A stretch of 64,000 bases of DNA, taken from Clostridiales bacterium. GTDB taxonomy: Bacteria > Bacillota > Clostridia > Christensenellales > Borkfalkiaceae. Below, piece after piece: positions 10,123 to 19,387 of this stretch. How positions within the stretch are numbered: the stretch's first letter is position 1; each line of letters opens with the position of its first letter. The position numbers and the translations under genes are program-made. Location: the NCBI GenBank assembly GCA_022508265.1, contig JAFLVP010000006.1, positions 1 to 64,000 of the forward strand. Reading direction: 5' to 3'. Below the pieces are notes generated by a model. That model was given only the letters and a program-made list of their open reading frames with translations, had not been told where the DNA came from and searched no databases.

Positions 10123-10278
10123 ATGATTAAGACAATTGCAAAACCCCAGACAAAGAAGGTAACGGGCTGCGGCGAATGCAGAAGCACTTGCCAATCGGCT
10201 TGCAAAACGAGCTGTACGGTAGGAAATCAAAGTTGTGAAAGGATTACGAGAGAACAAAACCCCGAAAAAACAAAGTAA
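10123..10278 (+). CDS. scfA: SCIFF (six cysteines in forty-five) ranthipeptide precursor
   Basis: 51-aa ORF MIKTIAKPQTKKVTGCGECRSTCQSACKTSCTVGNQSCERITREQNPEKTK with six Cys; SD AGGAG upstream; followed by a radical SAM/SPASM maturase. Below the size cut-off of the supplied ORF track. Confidence 0.94.
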   Translation: MIKTIAKPQTKKVTGCGECRSTCQSACKTSCTVGNQSCERITREQNPEKTK

Positions 10279-10288
10279 ATTGATTTAT

Positions 10289-10320
10289 AAGGAGCAGAAA
10301 ATTCTCTGCTCCTTAAATTT
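10289..10320 (+). terminator. Perfect 10-bp hairpin between precursor and maturase (partial terminator or attenuator)
   Basis: AAGGAGCAGA aaattc TCTGCTCCTT followed by aaatttgttta. Confidence 0.6.
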
Positions 10321-10328
10321 GTTTATTG

Positions 10329-11648
10329 ATGGTACACGTTTTTAACTATAAAGATAAAAATTACATATACGATTCGGGCAGCGGCAGTCTGCACGAGTGC
10401 GACAAAGACACGGCGGACTACGTAAAAGCAAAATACGAAGGTGGAGATAATCCGTCCCTTTCCGCAGAGAAAATTGCGGAAATCGAAGGGGACTTGGAGG
10501 CTCTCAAAAAAGAGGGACTGTTTTTAAAGGGAGAGATAAATACCTATCCTTTGAAGTCAAAGGAAGTCAAAGCCCTCTGCCTGCATATCTGCCACGACTG
10601 CAATTTAAGATGCCGCTATTGTTTTGCCGACGAGGGTGCGTATCACTCCGCGCGCGAGTTTATGAGCGAAGACACGGCAAAATCCGCAATAGACTTTCTC
10701 TTAAAAAACAGCGGCAACCGCAAGGTACTCGAGGTCGATTTTTTCGGCGGCGAGCCTTTAATGTGTCTTGAAACGATAAAAAACGTCGTTGCGTACGCAA
10801 GAGCGGAGGGGGACAAGCTCGGAAAGAAATTTCTTTTCACAACTACGACCAACGCTCTTTTACTTGACGACGATGCTATTGACTTTTTCAACCGTGAAAT
10901 GGAGAACGTCGTATTAAGTCTCGACGGAAGGAAAGAGGTACACGACGAGGTTAGGAAGACGGTAAACGGTAAGGGCAGCTTTGATTTGGTAATCGACAAA
11001 GTTAAAAAGTTCGTGCGTTCGCGCGGGGATAAAAGCTACTACGTCAGGGGAACCTTCACTGCAAAGAATACCGACTTTTCAAAGGACGTAATATTTCTTG
11101 CCGAAAACGGTTTTGACAGCATCTCAATGGAGCCCGTCGTAACCGATATTCCCGACCTTAAAATAGACGAAGATCATCTGCCCGCCATTTTGGACGAGTA
11201 CGAAAATCTCTGCGATAAGTATCTTGAAAAGTATGACAAGGGAGAGGGCTTCAATTTCTTTCATTTCAACGTCGATTTAGAGGGCGGCGTCTGCCTTCAG
11301 AAGAAAGTCTCCGCCTGCGGTGCGGGCAACGAATACTTCTCGGTAGTGCCGAGCGGCGATATTTATCCGTGCCACCAATTTGCGGGCGATAAAGATTTTT
11401 TAATGGGCAACGTCTTTGAGGGCAAGCTCAACCAAAGCACAAGGGATAAATTTGCGTCGTCCTGCCTCTTTACGAGGGAGATGTGCGATAGCTGTTTTGC
11501 AAAATTTATTTGCAGCGGCGGCTGTGCGGCAAACAATTATCACTATAACGGCGACGTAAATAAGCCTTACGAAATAACCTGTGCAATGATGAAAAAGCGT
11601 ATAGAATGCGCAATGCACTCACTTGCGCATAAAAAATCTTGTAAATAA
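10329..11648 (+). CDS. scfB: SCIFF maturase, radical SAM/SPASM thioether-forming enzyme
   Basis: CNLRCRYC radical SAM motif; SPASM-type Cys clusters CHQFAGD...CLFTREMCDSCFAKFICSGGC; adjacent precursor. Confidence 0.92.
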   Translation: MVHVFNYKDKNYIYDSGSGSLHECDKDTADYVKAKYEGGDNPSLSAEKIAEIEGDLEALKKEGLFLKGEINTYPLKSKEVKALCLHICHDCNLRCRYCFADEGAYHSAREFMSEDTAKSAIDFLLKNSGNRKVLEVDFFGGEPLMCLETIKNVVAYARAEGDKLGKKFLFTTTTNALLLDDDAIDFFNREMENVVLSLDGRKEVHDEVRKTVNGKGSFDLVIDKVKKFVRSRGDKSYYVRGTFTAKNTDFSKDVIFLAENGFDSISMEPVVTDIPDLKIDEDHLPAILDEYENLCDKYLEKYDKGEGFNFFHFNVDLEGGVCLQKKVSACGAGNEYFSVVPSGDIYPCHQFAGDKDFLMGNVFEGKLNQSTRDKFASSCLFTREMCDSCFAKFICSGGCAANNYHYNGDVNKPYEITCAMMKKRIECAMHSLAHKKSCK

Positions 11649-11671
11649 CCTTTTTAAGGCAAGAAAATTTA

Positions 11672-11700
11672 TTGACTGAATTAAAAAATTTATATATAAT
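11672..11700 (+). promoter_or_regulatory. Sigma-A-type promoter for secDF
   Basis: TTGACT-N17-TATAAT upstream of ATG 11763. Confidence 0.7.
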
Positions 11701-11762
11701 GATAGAGTTAAAAGTTCGCGTTAGCCGGAATATTCGGTTAAACGCTTTGGACAGGAGTTAAA

Positions 11763-13283
11763 ATGGGTAAAGTAAAATCGGCGATAATAACCGCAATTCT
11801 CGTCGCCGCAATAATAGTACTCGGACTGTTTGCGGTGATTTCGTGTGACGTTCCCGGTACGAACGGTGTGGAAAAGTATAACGGATTTATCGGAAACATT
11901 CGCTTGGGAAGCGAATTTACGGGTGAAGCATATACTATGCTTTATCCCGAGGGCGTCATTTCCGCCGAAGATTATCATCTTGGCGAGAACGACGTACACG
12001 AAAAAGCGGACGACGACTATGAAAACAAGTACGTTAAGCACGGCGGACTCTATATCGAGAAGGACAAGCTTGATGACGAAGCTGCCGCAAAAGAATTTAA
12101 GTGCAGCGTAGCAGCAGACGCTAAAATTCTTGCTAAAAGATTTGGACAGAAGAGCAGCTCGAGTTTTTCTGTAAGTCTCGTTGACGATTACGCAATAAAA
12201 GTCACTCTCCCCGCAAGCTTTTCATATGCAGCGTATAAGAGCTTTGAAGAGGACTACGATTCTACGGCGCGTTCAAACAGTCTTACAAATATCAGCCATG
12301 CAATACAGTATTTGATGCCGAGCGGCGAGCTTGCTATTAAAGACGGTACGGACGAAACGGCAAAATCCATTTTATCATATAAAGAAACCCCTAACTTTTA
12401 CACCTATTTCAAGGGCGCAAGCGTTTATTCGATGGGAGGAACGAACGCAGTAAGAATTGACCTTACCGATGACGGTTTCAACAAGCTCAACGTCGCACTG
12501 CTTTCCGGTTCTGGTTCGGCATATCTTTTCATCGGCGACGAATGTCTGCAGTTGACCCTTACGATGGGCTCTGCACTCGAAGACAAGTCGATGATGTTTA
12601 CGATGTCAAATAACAATAAGTCCTATGCAGAGGATTTGGCAATCGTATTAGACTCGGTAATTAACAACAACATAATAACAAACTCCTTCAATACCGACAA
12701 GGCGGGCTCGGGCACGCAGATAGTAACGCAGACTTCCTCTTTCGGAAGATACGCGGCAGTATATCTCGGCGTGGTATTCCTGCTCGTCATCCTCGCGGCA
12801 GTAGTCGGAAACATTGTAAAATATAAAAAACTCGGCATCGTCGGCGGGCTTATGACTTTGGTATATTCGCTCGTAATGGTGACGGCACTGCTCGTGATTG
12901 ATATAGAAGTTACCATGGCGGGTGCGTTCGTGCTCATACTCGGACTTGCTCTTATGACTTTCTCCAACATAGTAGTATTTGAAGCAGTCAGAAAGGAAGT
13001 GGAGGCTGGCAGAACAGTTCATGCGGCTGTCAAAGTCGGATATAAGAAAACTTTGGCAACCCTCCTCGATATGCACATTATCCTTTGGGTAGTATCTGCA
13101 ATAGTCGGTCTCGTCTGCGTGGGCGAGCTTGCGGCTTGCGGCTTGATATTCTTCGTCGCTTCGCTTGCATCCTACGCCCTGTATTGGTTCACGCGTTTTA
13201 TGTGGTATGTTTTAATATCGCCTACAAAGGACAAGTTCGCATTCTGCGGATTTAAGAGGGAGGCAAACGACGATGAAGACTAA
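11763..13283 (+). CDS. secD: Divergent SecD-like translocase subunit
   Basis: N-terminal TM, large extracytoplasmic domain, C-terminal multi-pass membrane region, followed by SecF-like gene; canonical N-terminal motif not apparent. Confidence 0.75.
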   Translation: MGKVKSAIITAILVAAIIVLGLFAVISCDVPGTNGVEKYNGFIGNIRLGSEFTGEAYTMLYPEGVISAEDYHLGENDVHEKADDDYENKYVKHGGLYIEKDKLDDEAAAKEFKCSVAADAKILAKRFGQKSSSSFSVSLVDDYAIKVTLPASFSYAAYKSFEEDYDSTARSNSLTNISHAIQYLMPSGELAIKDGTDETAKSILSYKETPNFYTYFKGASVYSMGGTNAVRIDLTDDGFNKLNVALLSGSGSAYLFIGDECLQLTLTMGSALEDKSMMFTMSNNNKSYAEDLAIVLDSVINNNIITNSFNTDKAGSGTQIVTQTSSFGRYAAVYLGVVFLLVILAAVVGNIVKYKKLGIVGGLMTLVYSLVMVTALLVIDIEVTMAGAFVLILGLALMTFSNIVVFEAVRKEVEAGRTVHAAVKVGYKKTLATLLDMHIILWVVSAIVGLVCVGELAACGLIFFVASLASYALYWFTRFMWYVLISPTKDKFAFCGFKREANDDED

Positions 13284-14286
13284 ACTCAATCTTTCCTCTA
13301 AAATACATCTATTTATTATAATTACTTCGATAATAGTTGCAATAGGCATAGCCGTTGGCGTAATCTGCCACAGTGTTGCAGGTAAATATTTCAACTACGG
13401 CGGAGATTTCGCAAGCTATAAGAGCGTTACCGTAACTTATGCCGACATAGATTTCAGCGGCAAGAAGGACGACCCCGAAGTAGTTATGGACAACATCTGC
13501 GAAAATGCTTTCAAAGATGCTGGCATCAGCAGCTACACTAAAGAGTACGGCGATAAGTCGGGCGGCGGCAGTATAACGTATAAGTTCGTTGACTCTACCG
13601 ACGGGGCAAAGCTCGATAAAGCGGTTGAGGCAATTAACGGAAAAATAGACGAGGCCCTTGACGGCGACTCAATGTTCAGCAATGCGTCATGGCAGACGGT
13701 CGAGGCTGTCTATGAAGGTAGCAAGGCGCTTTTAAGAGCGGGAATTGCTATTGCAGTAGTAGCTGTGTTCCACTTCCTGTACTTCTTAATTCGTTACAGA
13801 CTCACTATGGCGTTTGCGGCTCTCCTTGCCGACGCACACAACCTTGCGCTCTACCTGTCCTTGCTCGCTATAACGCGAGTTCCGGTAACTTCCGCAATTG
13901 CGACCTTTGCCGTTGTAACAGTATTGATTAGCGTGATAGGCACGTGCTTCCTGTTCGACAAGATGCGCAAAAAGATCAAGTCTGCAGAGAAGAAGGGAGA
14001 GGAGTTTAAGGTTGACGATGCTGCGGATGCGACTTTCCTTTTGAATGTAATATTCCCCGCGAGCATTGCGGCGGTTGCAGTCGTGGTATTCGTGCTTATG
14101 TCAATAAGCTCGCTATCCCCTCTCGCAATAATGGCCCCCGTATTTATGGCGCTCATTTCGTGTGTTTCATGCATATACGGTACGGCAATGTTCGTGCCTG
14201 CCGTCTATTCGCGATTTAAGCAAATAGGCGATAACTATAAGGCAACACACACCCGCAAAGCCAAGAGTAAAAAAACCGACAAATAA
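13273..14286 (+). CDS. secF: SecF-like translocase subunit
   Basis: YGGDFASYKSVTVTY N-terminal region, multi-pass RND-type architecture; overlaps secD. Confidence 0.75.
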   Translation: MKTKLNLSSKIHLFIIITSIIVAIGIAVGVICHSVAGKYFNYGGDFASYKSVTVTYADIDFSGKKDDPEVVMDNICENAFKDAGISSYTKEYGDKSGGGSITYKFVDSTDGAKLDKAVEAINGKIDEALDGDSMFSNASWQTVEAVYEGSKALLRAGIAIAVVAVFHFLYFLIRYRLTMAFAALLADAHNLALYLSLLAITRVPVTSAIATFAVVTVLISVIGTCFLFDKMRKKIKSAEKKGEEFKVDDAADATFLLNVIFPASIAAVAVVVFVLMSISSLSPLAIMAPVFMALISCVSCIYGTAMFVPAVYSRFKQIGDNYKATHTRKAKSKKTDK

Positions 14287-14294
14287 ATTCAATC

Positions 14295-14320
14295 AAAGGC
14301 GGGGCGACCCGCCTTTTTAC
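14295..14320 (+). terminator. Terminator-like hairpin between secF and recJ
   Basis: AAAGGCGGG gcga CCCGCCTTT followed by ttac. Confidence 0.65.
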
Positions 14321-14325
14321 GTAAT

Positions 14326-16635
14326 ATGAAAAGAATTTTACCCGAGTTCGAATTTTCCGAGCAACAACTGAATATTGTGCGCACGCTTGCGCGCGAGAGC
14401 GGTCTTTGCGAGGACACGGTTAAAATTCTGTACGGCAGAGGCGTGAGGGATAGGGAGAGCATATACAGCTTTATGCATCCTTCAAAATCGCACTTCATAT
14501 CGCCCTTTAAAATGAGCGGTATGAGAGAGGCTGTAGACCTAATTACCCGTGCTCGCGACGAGGAGTGGGACGTTCTTGTCTACGGCGACTACGATGCGGA
14601 CGGCATCTGCGCCTCTACGATAATGGGGGGCGTTTTACGCGATTTCGGATTGAACCCCTTCGTATTGGTACCCGAGCGCACTAACGGATACGGGCTTTCG
14701 ATAGAGCTTTTAGACGGGCTCTTCGAGGAGTTTTTCCCCCAACTCGTCATCACGGTTGACTGCGGAATTTCCTGCTGCAAAGAGGTGGAATATTTAAAAG
14801 AAATGGGTGCCGAAGTCATAGTCACCGACCACCACGAGTTACCCGACAATATCCCCGACTGCATCTGTATTAACCCCAAGTTCAACGACGGATATATCTA
14901 CGACAATCTGTGCGGTGCGGGCGTTGCTTTTAAAGTCGGTTGCGCTCTTCTCGGCGAAAAAGCCTATAAATATCTGGATTTTGCCGCTATTGCAACGGTT
15001 GCGGACAGTGTTCCTTTGACGGGCGAAAATCGTGACATCGTCTTTGAAGGGCTCAAACTTATAAACAACAATCCCTCCAAATGCTACAAACAGTTTATTA
15101 ACAAAGCAGAGAGTGTGACTTCGCAGACCCTCGCTTTCTCAATCGCACCCAAAATTAACGCGGCGGGCAGAATGGGGGACGCAACCGCAGCATTAAACCT
15201 CTTTTCCGAGACGGACGAGAGGAAAATTGACGACCTTGCGGCAAAATTGACCTCGTACAATCTCGAACGGCAGAAGTACTGCGAGGAGCTCTATTTAAGC
15301 GCAAAACAAAAGATTTCCGAGCAAGGTGCGGCGGGCAATGTAATAATGCTCTGTGACGAAAATTGGAATACGGGCTTTGTCGGCATAGTTGCGGCAAGGC
15401 TTGCGGACGAGTATTCCCGCCCCGCAATTCTTTTCGTAAAGAACGGAAGCGTTTTAAAGGGCTCGGCACGTTCGGTTGAAAATGTAAACATTTTTGAAGC
15501 CTTGAAGGCTTGTGATAGCTATATAACCGAATTCGGCGGACACTCGCAGGCGGCGGGCGTGAATATAACGGAGGATAACTTCGTGGCACTCCACACCGCC
15601 CTCGAAGAGTTTATATCTGCTCATTACAGTGGCGAGGACTTCGTGCCCACCGTCTACGTAAATGGCAAGCTTGAAAGTGAACTTTCGCCCAAACTCGTGC
15701 GCGAGATTGAAATGTTAGAGCCGTACGGCGTCGGCAACAAGCGCCCGCTGTTCACTCTTACGGAAAATTCCGTACCCGCGCGTGTAACCAAGGCGGGTTC
15801 TCCGCATATTGCGGTCAAGAGCAACAAACTCGACCTTATGTACTTCGGCGGCAGCAAATTTATCCGCCTTATCGAGAGCGATGCACCCAAGGAGTTTATC
15901 TTTGAATATAACGTGTCGCAATTCAGGGGCAAGGAGTATATTAAGGGCTTTATTAAGGAAATAATCTGCCCTGCGAACTCGGGGGCGTATGCCGAGGAAG
16001 CTATTGCTCTTACCTATATAGAAAATCTTGCCTCGGTATCCGTTGCATACAATAAAAAGAGCGTTTCGGAGAGCGAAATTTCAGATAGCTTAAAGCAAAA
16101 AGATGAGGGCGTAGCCTATCTTTGCTGGAATTATAAAACGGCGGAAAGGTTCGCAAAAATTTCAAATACCGAAATCAATTTATTTACTCCTTCGGCAAAG
16201 AATTTCAGCTCAGTTATTTTACTTGCACCCGAAACAGGGGTTGATTTAAGCGGATATAAAAGGGTAATATTATTAGATGACGGAGTCTATAATATCCCGT
16301 CGATTTTGGAAAAATGCGCAGATGTCTACGAAAACGGACAAAAAGTCGACTGTCTTGATAAAATTTCCTGCGACAGGGACGAGCTTTTAAAAATTTACGC
16401 CCTGATTTCTGCAAACGAGCGCGCGTTCGACGGTTTTACGCCCTACGATGTGGTCAAGGAGAACCTTTCGGATATAGATAAACCCCAGCTTCTATTCGCG
16501 CTCTGCGTGTTTGAGGAGCTCGGTCTTATAACTTTTGTTGACGGCAGACTCAAAGTAAACAGGTCGCAAAAAACCAAACTTGAAAATTCAAATCTCTATA
16601 ACTCGGTGGCATTACGGATATCCGTATCGGAATAA
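14326..16635 (+). CDS. recJ: Single-stranded-DNA-specific exonuclease RecJ
   Basis: DHH-family motifs VYGDYDADGICAST, VTDHHELPD; GGHSQAAGVNI. Confidence 0.93.
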   Translation: MKRILPEFEFSEQQLNIVRTLARESGLCEDTVKILYGRGVRDRESIYSFMHPSKSHFISPFKMSGMREAVDLITRARDEEWDVLVYGDYDADGICASTIMGGVLRDFGLNPFVLVPERTNGYGLSIELLDGLFEEFFPQLVITVDCGISCCKEVEYLKEMGAEVIVTDHHELPDNIPDCICINPKFNDGYIYDNLCGAGVAFKVGCALLGEKAYKYLDFAAIATVADSVPLTGENRDIVFEGLKLINNNPSKCYKQFINKAESVTSQTLAFSIAPKINAAGRMGDATAALNLFSETDERKIDDLAAKLTSYNLERQKYCEELYLSAKQKISEQGAAGNVIMLCDENWNTGFVGIVAARLADEYSRPAILFVKNGSVLKGSARSVENVNIFEALKACDSYITEFGGHSQAAGVNITEDNFVALHTALEEFISAHYSGEDFVPTVYVNGKLESELSPKLVREIEMLEPYGVGNKRPLFTLTENSVPARVTKAGSPHIAVKSNKLDLMYFGGSKFIRLIESDAPKEFIFEYNVSQFRGKEYIKGFIKEIICPANSGAYAEEAIALTYIENLASVSVAYNKKSVSESEISDSLKQKDEGVAYLCWNYKTAERFAKISNTEINLFTPSAKNFSSVILLAPETGVDLSGYKRVILLDDGVYNIPSILEKCADVYENGQKVDCLDKISCDRDELLKIYALISANERAFDGFTPYDVVKENLSDIDKPQLLFALCVFEELGLITFVDGRLKVNRSQKTKLENSNLYNSVALRISVSE

Positions 16636-16637
16636 AT

Positions 16638-18764
16638 ATGGAACTACTCGATAAAATTCAAAAAAATTATAGCGAAAGCGACTGCAAAGTGCTGATGGAG
16701 GCATACAATTATGCCGAGGAGATGCATCGCGGGCAGAAACGGGCTTCCGGAGAGCCCTATTTTACCCACCCTTGCGCTGTAGCCGAAATTTTAGTTGATT
16801 TGGGGCTTGACGCTCCATCGGTAGCAGCCGCCTTTTTACACGACTTAATAGAGGATACTGCCGCAACAGAAGAAGATATATTAAAAAGATTCGGCAAAGA
16901 AATTTTAACACTTGTTGACGGAGTTACCAAACTCGATAAAATAAAATATCAAACGCACGAGGAAGAGGATGCTGAAAATTTCAGAAAAATTTTCGTGGCA
17001 ATGGCTAACGACGTGCGCGTTATCATCATAAAGCTTGCAGACAGACTGCACAATATGCGCTCGCTCAACTTCCTTTCCATCGAAAGACAGCAGCGTATTG
17101 CAAAGGAAACGCTTGAAATTTTCACGCCTCTTGCCGGCAGACTGGGTATCTCGCAGATTAAATGTGAGCTGGAAGATTTGTGCCTTAAATATCTCGAACC
17201 AGAGGCATACGAATTCCTCGTCGCTAATATTCATCAGGAACTAATCGAAAGGAATAATTTCGTTCAGTTCGTCGTGGATCAAATAAAAGAAATTCTGAAA
17301 GAGAGCAACGTCAAGGGCGAGGTAATTGGCAGGCCCAAGCACTTTTATTCCATATATCGCAAAATGAAAAAACACGATAAGCCCCTCGACCAGATTTACG
17401 ATTTAACGGCTGTCAGAGTAATTGTCAATACCAAAGAGGATTGTTACAACGTTATGGGCAAAATTCACGACAGGTGGAAGCCCGTACCCGGCAGAATAAA
17501 GGACTATATAGCTATGCCGAAGGTCAACGGCTATCAGTCGCTTCATACAACGGTCGTAACTAACTTCGGTCAGTTTTTCGAAATTCAGATACGCACCTAC
17601 GAAATGCATAAAATGGCGGAGTACGGAATTGCGGCGCACTGGAAATATAAGGAAAACAAGTCCAGCGAGAATAATTTCGACGCCCGCCTTTCCTGGATAC
17701 GCGACGTAATGGATTGGCAGGGGAGTATAAACGAGTCAAGGCAGTTCGTAGACAGTCTTAAAAACGACTTATACGATAAGGAACTTTTAGTGTTTACTCC
17801 GCACGGCAAAGTAATTTCTTTGCCCCTTGAAGCCACCCCCGTAGATTTCGCGTACGCAATTCACTCCGAGGTTGGCAACAAATGCGTGGGCGCCAAGGTC
17901 AACGGCAAAATGGTCGCCTTAAATTCCGTACTTACCACGGGCGACATAGTTGAAATTTTAACGCAGCAGAGCAGCCGCGGGCCCTCGTGGGATTGGCTCA
18001 AATTCGTAAAATCGGGCTCTACGAAAGCTAAAATAAGGCAGTTCTTCAAGCGCGAAATGAAGGAGGAGAACGTCAAAACGGGCAAGGCTATGCTCGAGGC
18101 CGAGGCGAAGAGAAAGGGCTATAATTTAAACGAGCTTTTAACCGAAAACTCTTTCCAAAAACTCTCAAACAAGCTCGTTTTCAGCTCAATTGAAGAAATG
18201 ATGGCGTCTGTCGGCTACGGTGCCGTGAGCGTCAATCAGGTCATTTTCAAACTCATTGACTACTATAAAAAGGAAATGCCCAAGCCCGTAAACGTTGTGG
18301 ATACGGGCAAAATCAAAACTCCTGCTGGTAGCGTTACCGTAGAGGGTATGGGCGGGCTTCTCGTTCGCTTTGCACACTGCTGCGATCCCGTTCCCGGCGA
18401 CGATATAGTGGGTTTTGTATCACACGGCAGGGGCGTTATAGTCCACAGAACGGACTGCCCCAATCTTAAAGATCTGGACAAAAACAGACTTCAACCCGCT
18501 TCTTGGACGGGCAATCTCGACGCCGAATTTATTGCGGGGCTTAAAATAGTTGCCGACAACGCCGATGGGGTTATGGTGTTTATTACGGGCGAGCTTGCAA
18601 TAATGCACCTTTCATTGACTCAGATAAACGGCAGGGTCAACAAGGATAAGCTTGTAGAGATTGATTTAAAAATTATTTTGAATAAGCGTTCGGATATCGA
18701 CCTTTTAATCAACAGACTTAAAAAGGATAAGCGCATAATAGACGTTTTCAGAACAGCTAATTAA
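16638..18764 (+). CDS. relA: Bifunctional (p)ppGpp synthetase/hydrolase, RelA/SpoT family
   Basis: HD motif HDLIEDT, synthetase region YDLTAVRVIV / MPKVNGYQSLHTTV, TGS domain; ACT-like C-terminus. Confidence 0.95.
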   Translation: MELLDKIQKNYSESDCKVLMEAYNYAEEMHRGQKRASGEPYFTHPCAVAEILVDLGLDAPSVAAAFLHDLIEDTAATEEDILKRFGKEILTLVDGVTKLDKIKYQTHEEEDAENFRKIFVAMANDVRVIIIKLADRLHNMRSLNFLSIERQQRIAKETLEIFTPLAGRLGISQIKCELEDLCLKYLEPEAYEFLVANIHQELIERNNFVQFVVDQIKEILKESNVKGEVIGRPKHFYSIYRKMKKHDKPLDQIYDLTAVRVIVNTKEDCYNVMGKIHDRWKPVPGRIKDYIAMPKVNGYQSLHTTVVTNFGQFFEIQIRTYEMHKMAEYGIAAHWKYKENKSSENNFDARLSWIRDVMDWQGSINESRQFVDSLKNDLYDKELLVFTPHGKVISLPLEATPVDFAYAIHSEVGNKCVGAKVNGKMVALNSVLTTGDIVEILTQQSSRGPSWDWLKFVKSGSTKAKIRQFFKREMKEENVKTGKAMLEAEAKRKGYNLNELLTENSFQKLSNKLVFSSIEEMMASVGYGAVSVNQVIFKLIDYYKKEMPKPVNVVDTGKIKTPAGSVTVEGMGGLLVRFAHCCDPVPGDDIVGFVSHGRGVIVHRTDCPNLKDLDKNRLQPASWTGNLDAEFIAGLKIVADNADGVMVFITGELAIMHLSLTQINGRVNKDKLVEIDLKIILNKRSDIDLLINRLKKDKRIIDVFRTAN

Positions 18765-18771
18765 GAAAAAA

Positions 18772-19386
18772 ATGAGCAATTTTAAAGTAATTAAAGTTTA
18801 TCCGTGCTCGTTTGCGAGCAACTCGTATATTCTTACTGCGGACGGAAAGACGGCGGTCGTCATAGACCCCTCGGAAGAGGGCATTTTCGCGCTCTGCAGT
18901 AAAAACGGGCTAAAATGCGAGTGCGCTCTTTTAACACACGGACATTTCGACCACATAGGCGGTTGCGGCGAGTTGTATAAAAACGGTGTTCCCATATATT
19001 GCGGAGAAAGAGAAAAAGAGCTAATCTTTTCAAGGGAATATCTCTCCATTTTCGGCGGCGTAAGCGTGCCGAAGTTCGAAATTGCGGGAACATTCAAAGA
19101 CGGCGACGAGGTGGAGCTCTTCGGCATAAAATTCAAGGTTTTGAAAACACCCGGACACACCGCTGGGAGCGTTACCTATCTTGCGGACGACTGCCTTTTT
19201 ACGGGCGACACGCTGTTTAAAGGAAGCGTCGGAAGAACGGATTTACCTTCGGGCGATTTTACAAAGATACTCGAAAGCGTTAAGAAATTGTCCGCACTTG
19301 CGGGCGACTACAAGGTCTATTGCGGGCACGAAGACGATACGACTTTGGAAAACGAAAGGGAGAATAACCCTTACTTAAATTGTTAA
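18772..19386 (+). CDS. MBL-fold metallohydrolase (glyoxalase II-like)
   Basis: LLTHGHFDHIGG, TPGHTAGSV, FTGDTLF, YCGHEDDTT. Confidence 0.92.
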   Translation: MSNFKVIKVYPCSFASNSYILTADGKTAVVIDPSEEGIFALCSKNGLKCECALLTHGHFDHIGGCGELYKNGVPIYCGEREKELIFSREYLSIFGGVSVPKFEIAGTFKDGDEVELFGIKFKVLKTPGHTAGSVTYLADDCLFTGDTLFKGSVGRTDLPSGDFTKILESVKKLSALAGDYKVYCGHEDDTTLENERENNPYLNC

Positions 19387-19387
19387 T

